This document shows, one piece after another, positions 63,994 through 64,000 of a DNA stretch of 64,000 nt (positions within the stretch are counted from its first letter, which is position 1; each line of letters opens with the position of its first letter). The notes beneath the pieces are model-generated. The model was not told the DNA's origin and did no database searches. It was given only the letters and a program-made list of their open reading frames with translations. Position numbers and translations under genes: made by a program. This DNA comes from Butyrivibrio sp. AC2005. Lineage in GTDB: Bacteria > Bacillota > Clostridia > Lachnospirales > Lachnospiraceae. The stretch covers positions 62,001-126,000 of the forward strand of contig NZ_AUJI01000013.1 of the NCBI RefSeq assembly GCF_000424145.1. Direction: 5' to 3'.

Positions 63994-64000
63994 CAAATGG

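Overview
The window looks like a chromosomal segment of an anaerobic, low-to-moderate GC Firmicute of the Lachnospiraceae type (Butyrivibrio or Pseudobutyrivibrio is my best guess, an inference). The reasons are strong AGGAGG-type ribosome binding sites, an Rnf complex, a hexuronate pathway, an oxygen-independent cobalamin pathway starting with CbiK, secreted lipoproteins with acidic Ser/Thr linkers, and a large BspA-like surface protein. I saw no phage genes, transposase, CRISPR array, rRNA or tRNA.

Left part (1-13.6 kb): a 5'-cut MocR-like regulator without its PLP lysine, then a FeoA-FeoB fusion for Fe(II) uptake. Next come uxaC-kdgK-eda, a convergent AraC regulator, and uxuA-uxuB. Together these turn glucuronate into pyruvate and glyceraldehyde-3-phosphate. 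A small membrane protein, metY (homocysteine synthesis) and a convergent YprB-type exonuclease follow.

Middle part (13.6-34.9 kb): rnfCDGEAB (ferredoxin:NAD oxidoreductase/ion pump), a DUF1624-type membrane acyltransferase, an unknown anchored protein, and a pyruvate kinase gene split by one in-frame TAA. A secreted cell-wall amidase is followed by a compact cassette of freestanding condensation, carrier and AMP-ligase proteins with a convergent TetR regulator. Then come a 185-bp palindrome, a DUF2752 membrane protein, a secreted esterase and a 1338-residue surface protein with BspA-like repeats and a cysteine-peptidase-like domain.

Right part (34.9-64 kb): a four-gene signalling operon (two hybrid histidine kinases, one carrying a DegV domain and an HPt; a double-receiver protein; a GAF/degenerate-GGDEF protein). 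A cobalamin riboswitch and an operon of about 19.5 kb follow: cbiK, a substrate-binding lipoprotein, cbiP, cbiC, cbiD, cbiF, an ABC permease and ATPase, cbiG, cbiH, a cbiJ-E-T fusion, cbiA, cobT, cobU, cobS, cbiB and cobD. cbiL and an adenosyltransferase are absent from the window. A two-finger zinc protein closes it.

Two repeat systems overlie this layout. Six copies (A-F) of a structured GC-rich element of 48-105 bp all sit just upstream of a start codon in the same orientation; their hairpins show compensatory changes, and in two cases the element itself carries the GAGG next to the start. Separately, a pair of inverted, diverged copies of a non-coding element of about 520 bp (34905-35424 and 62898-63414) brackets the whole signalling plus cobalamin region. 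All assignments come from reading motifs; no database search was possible.
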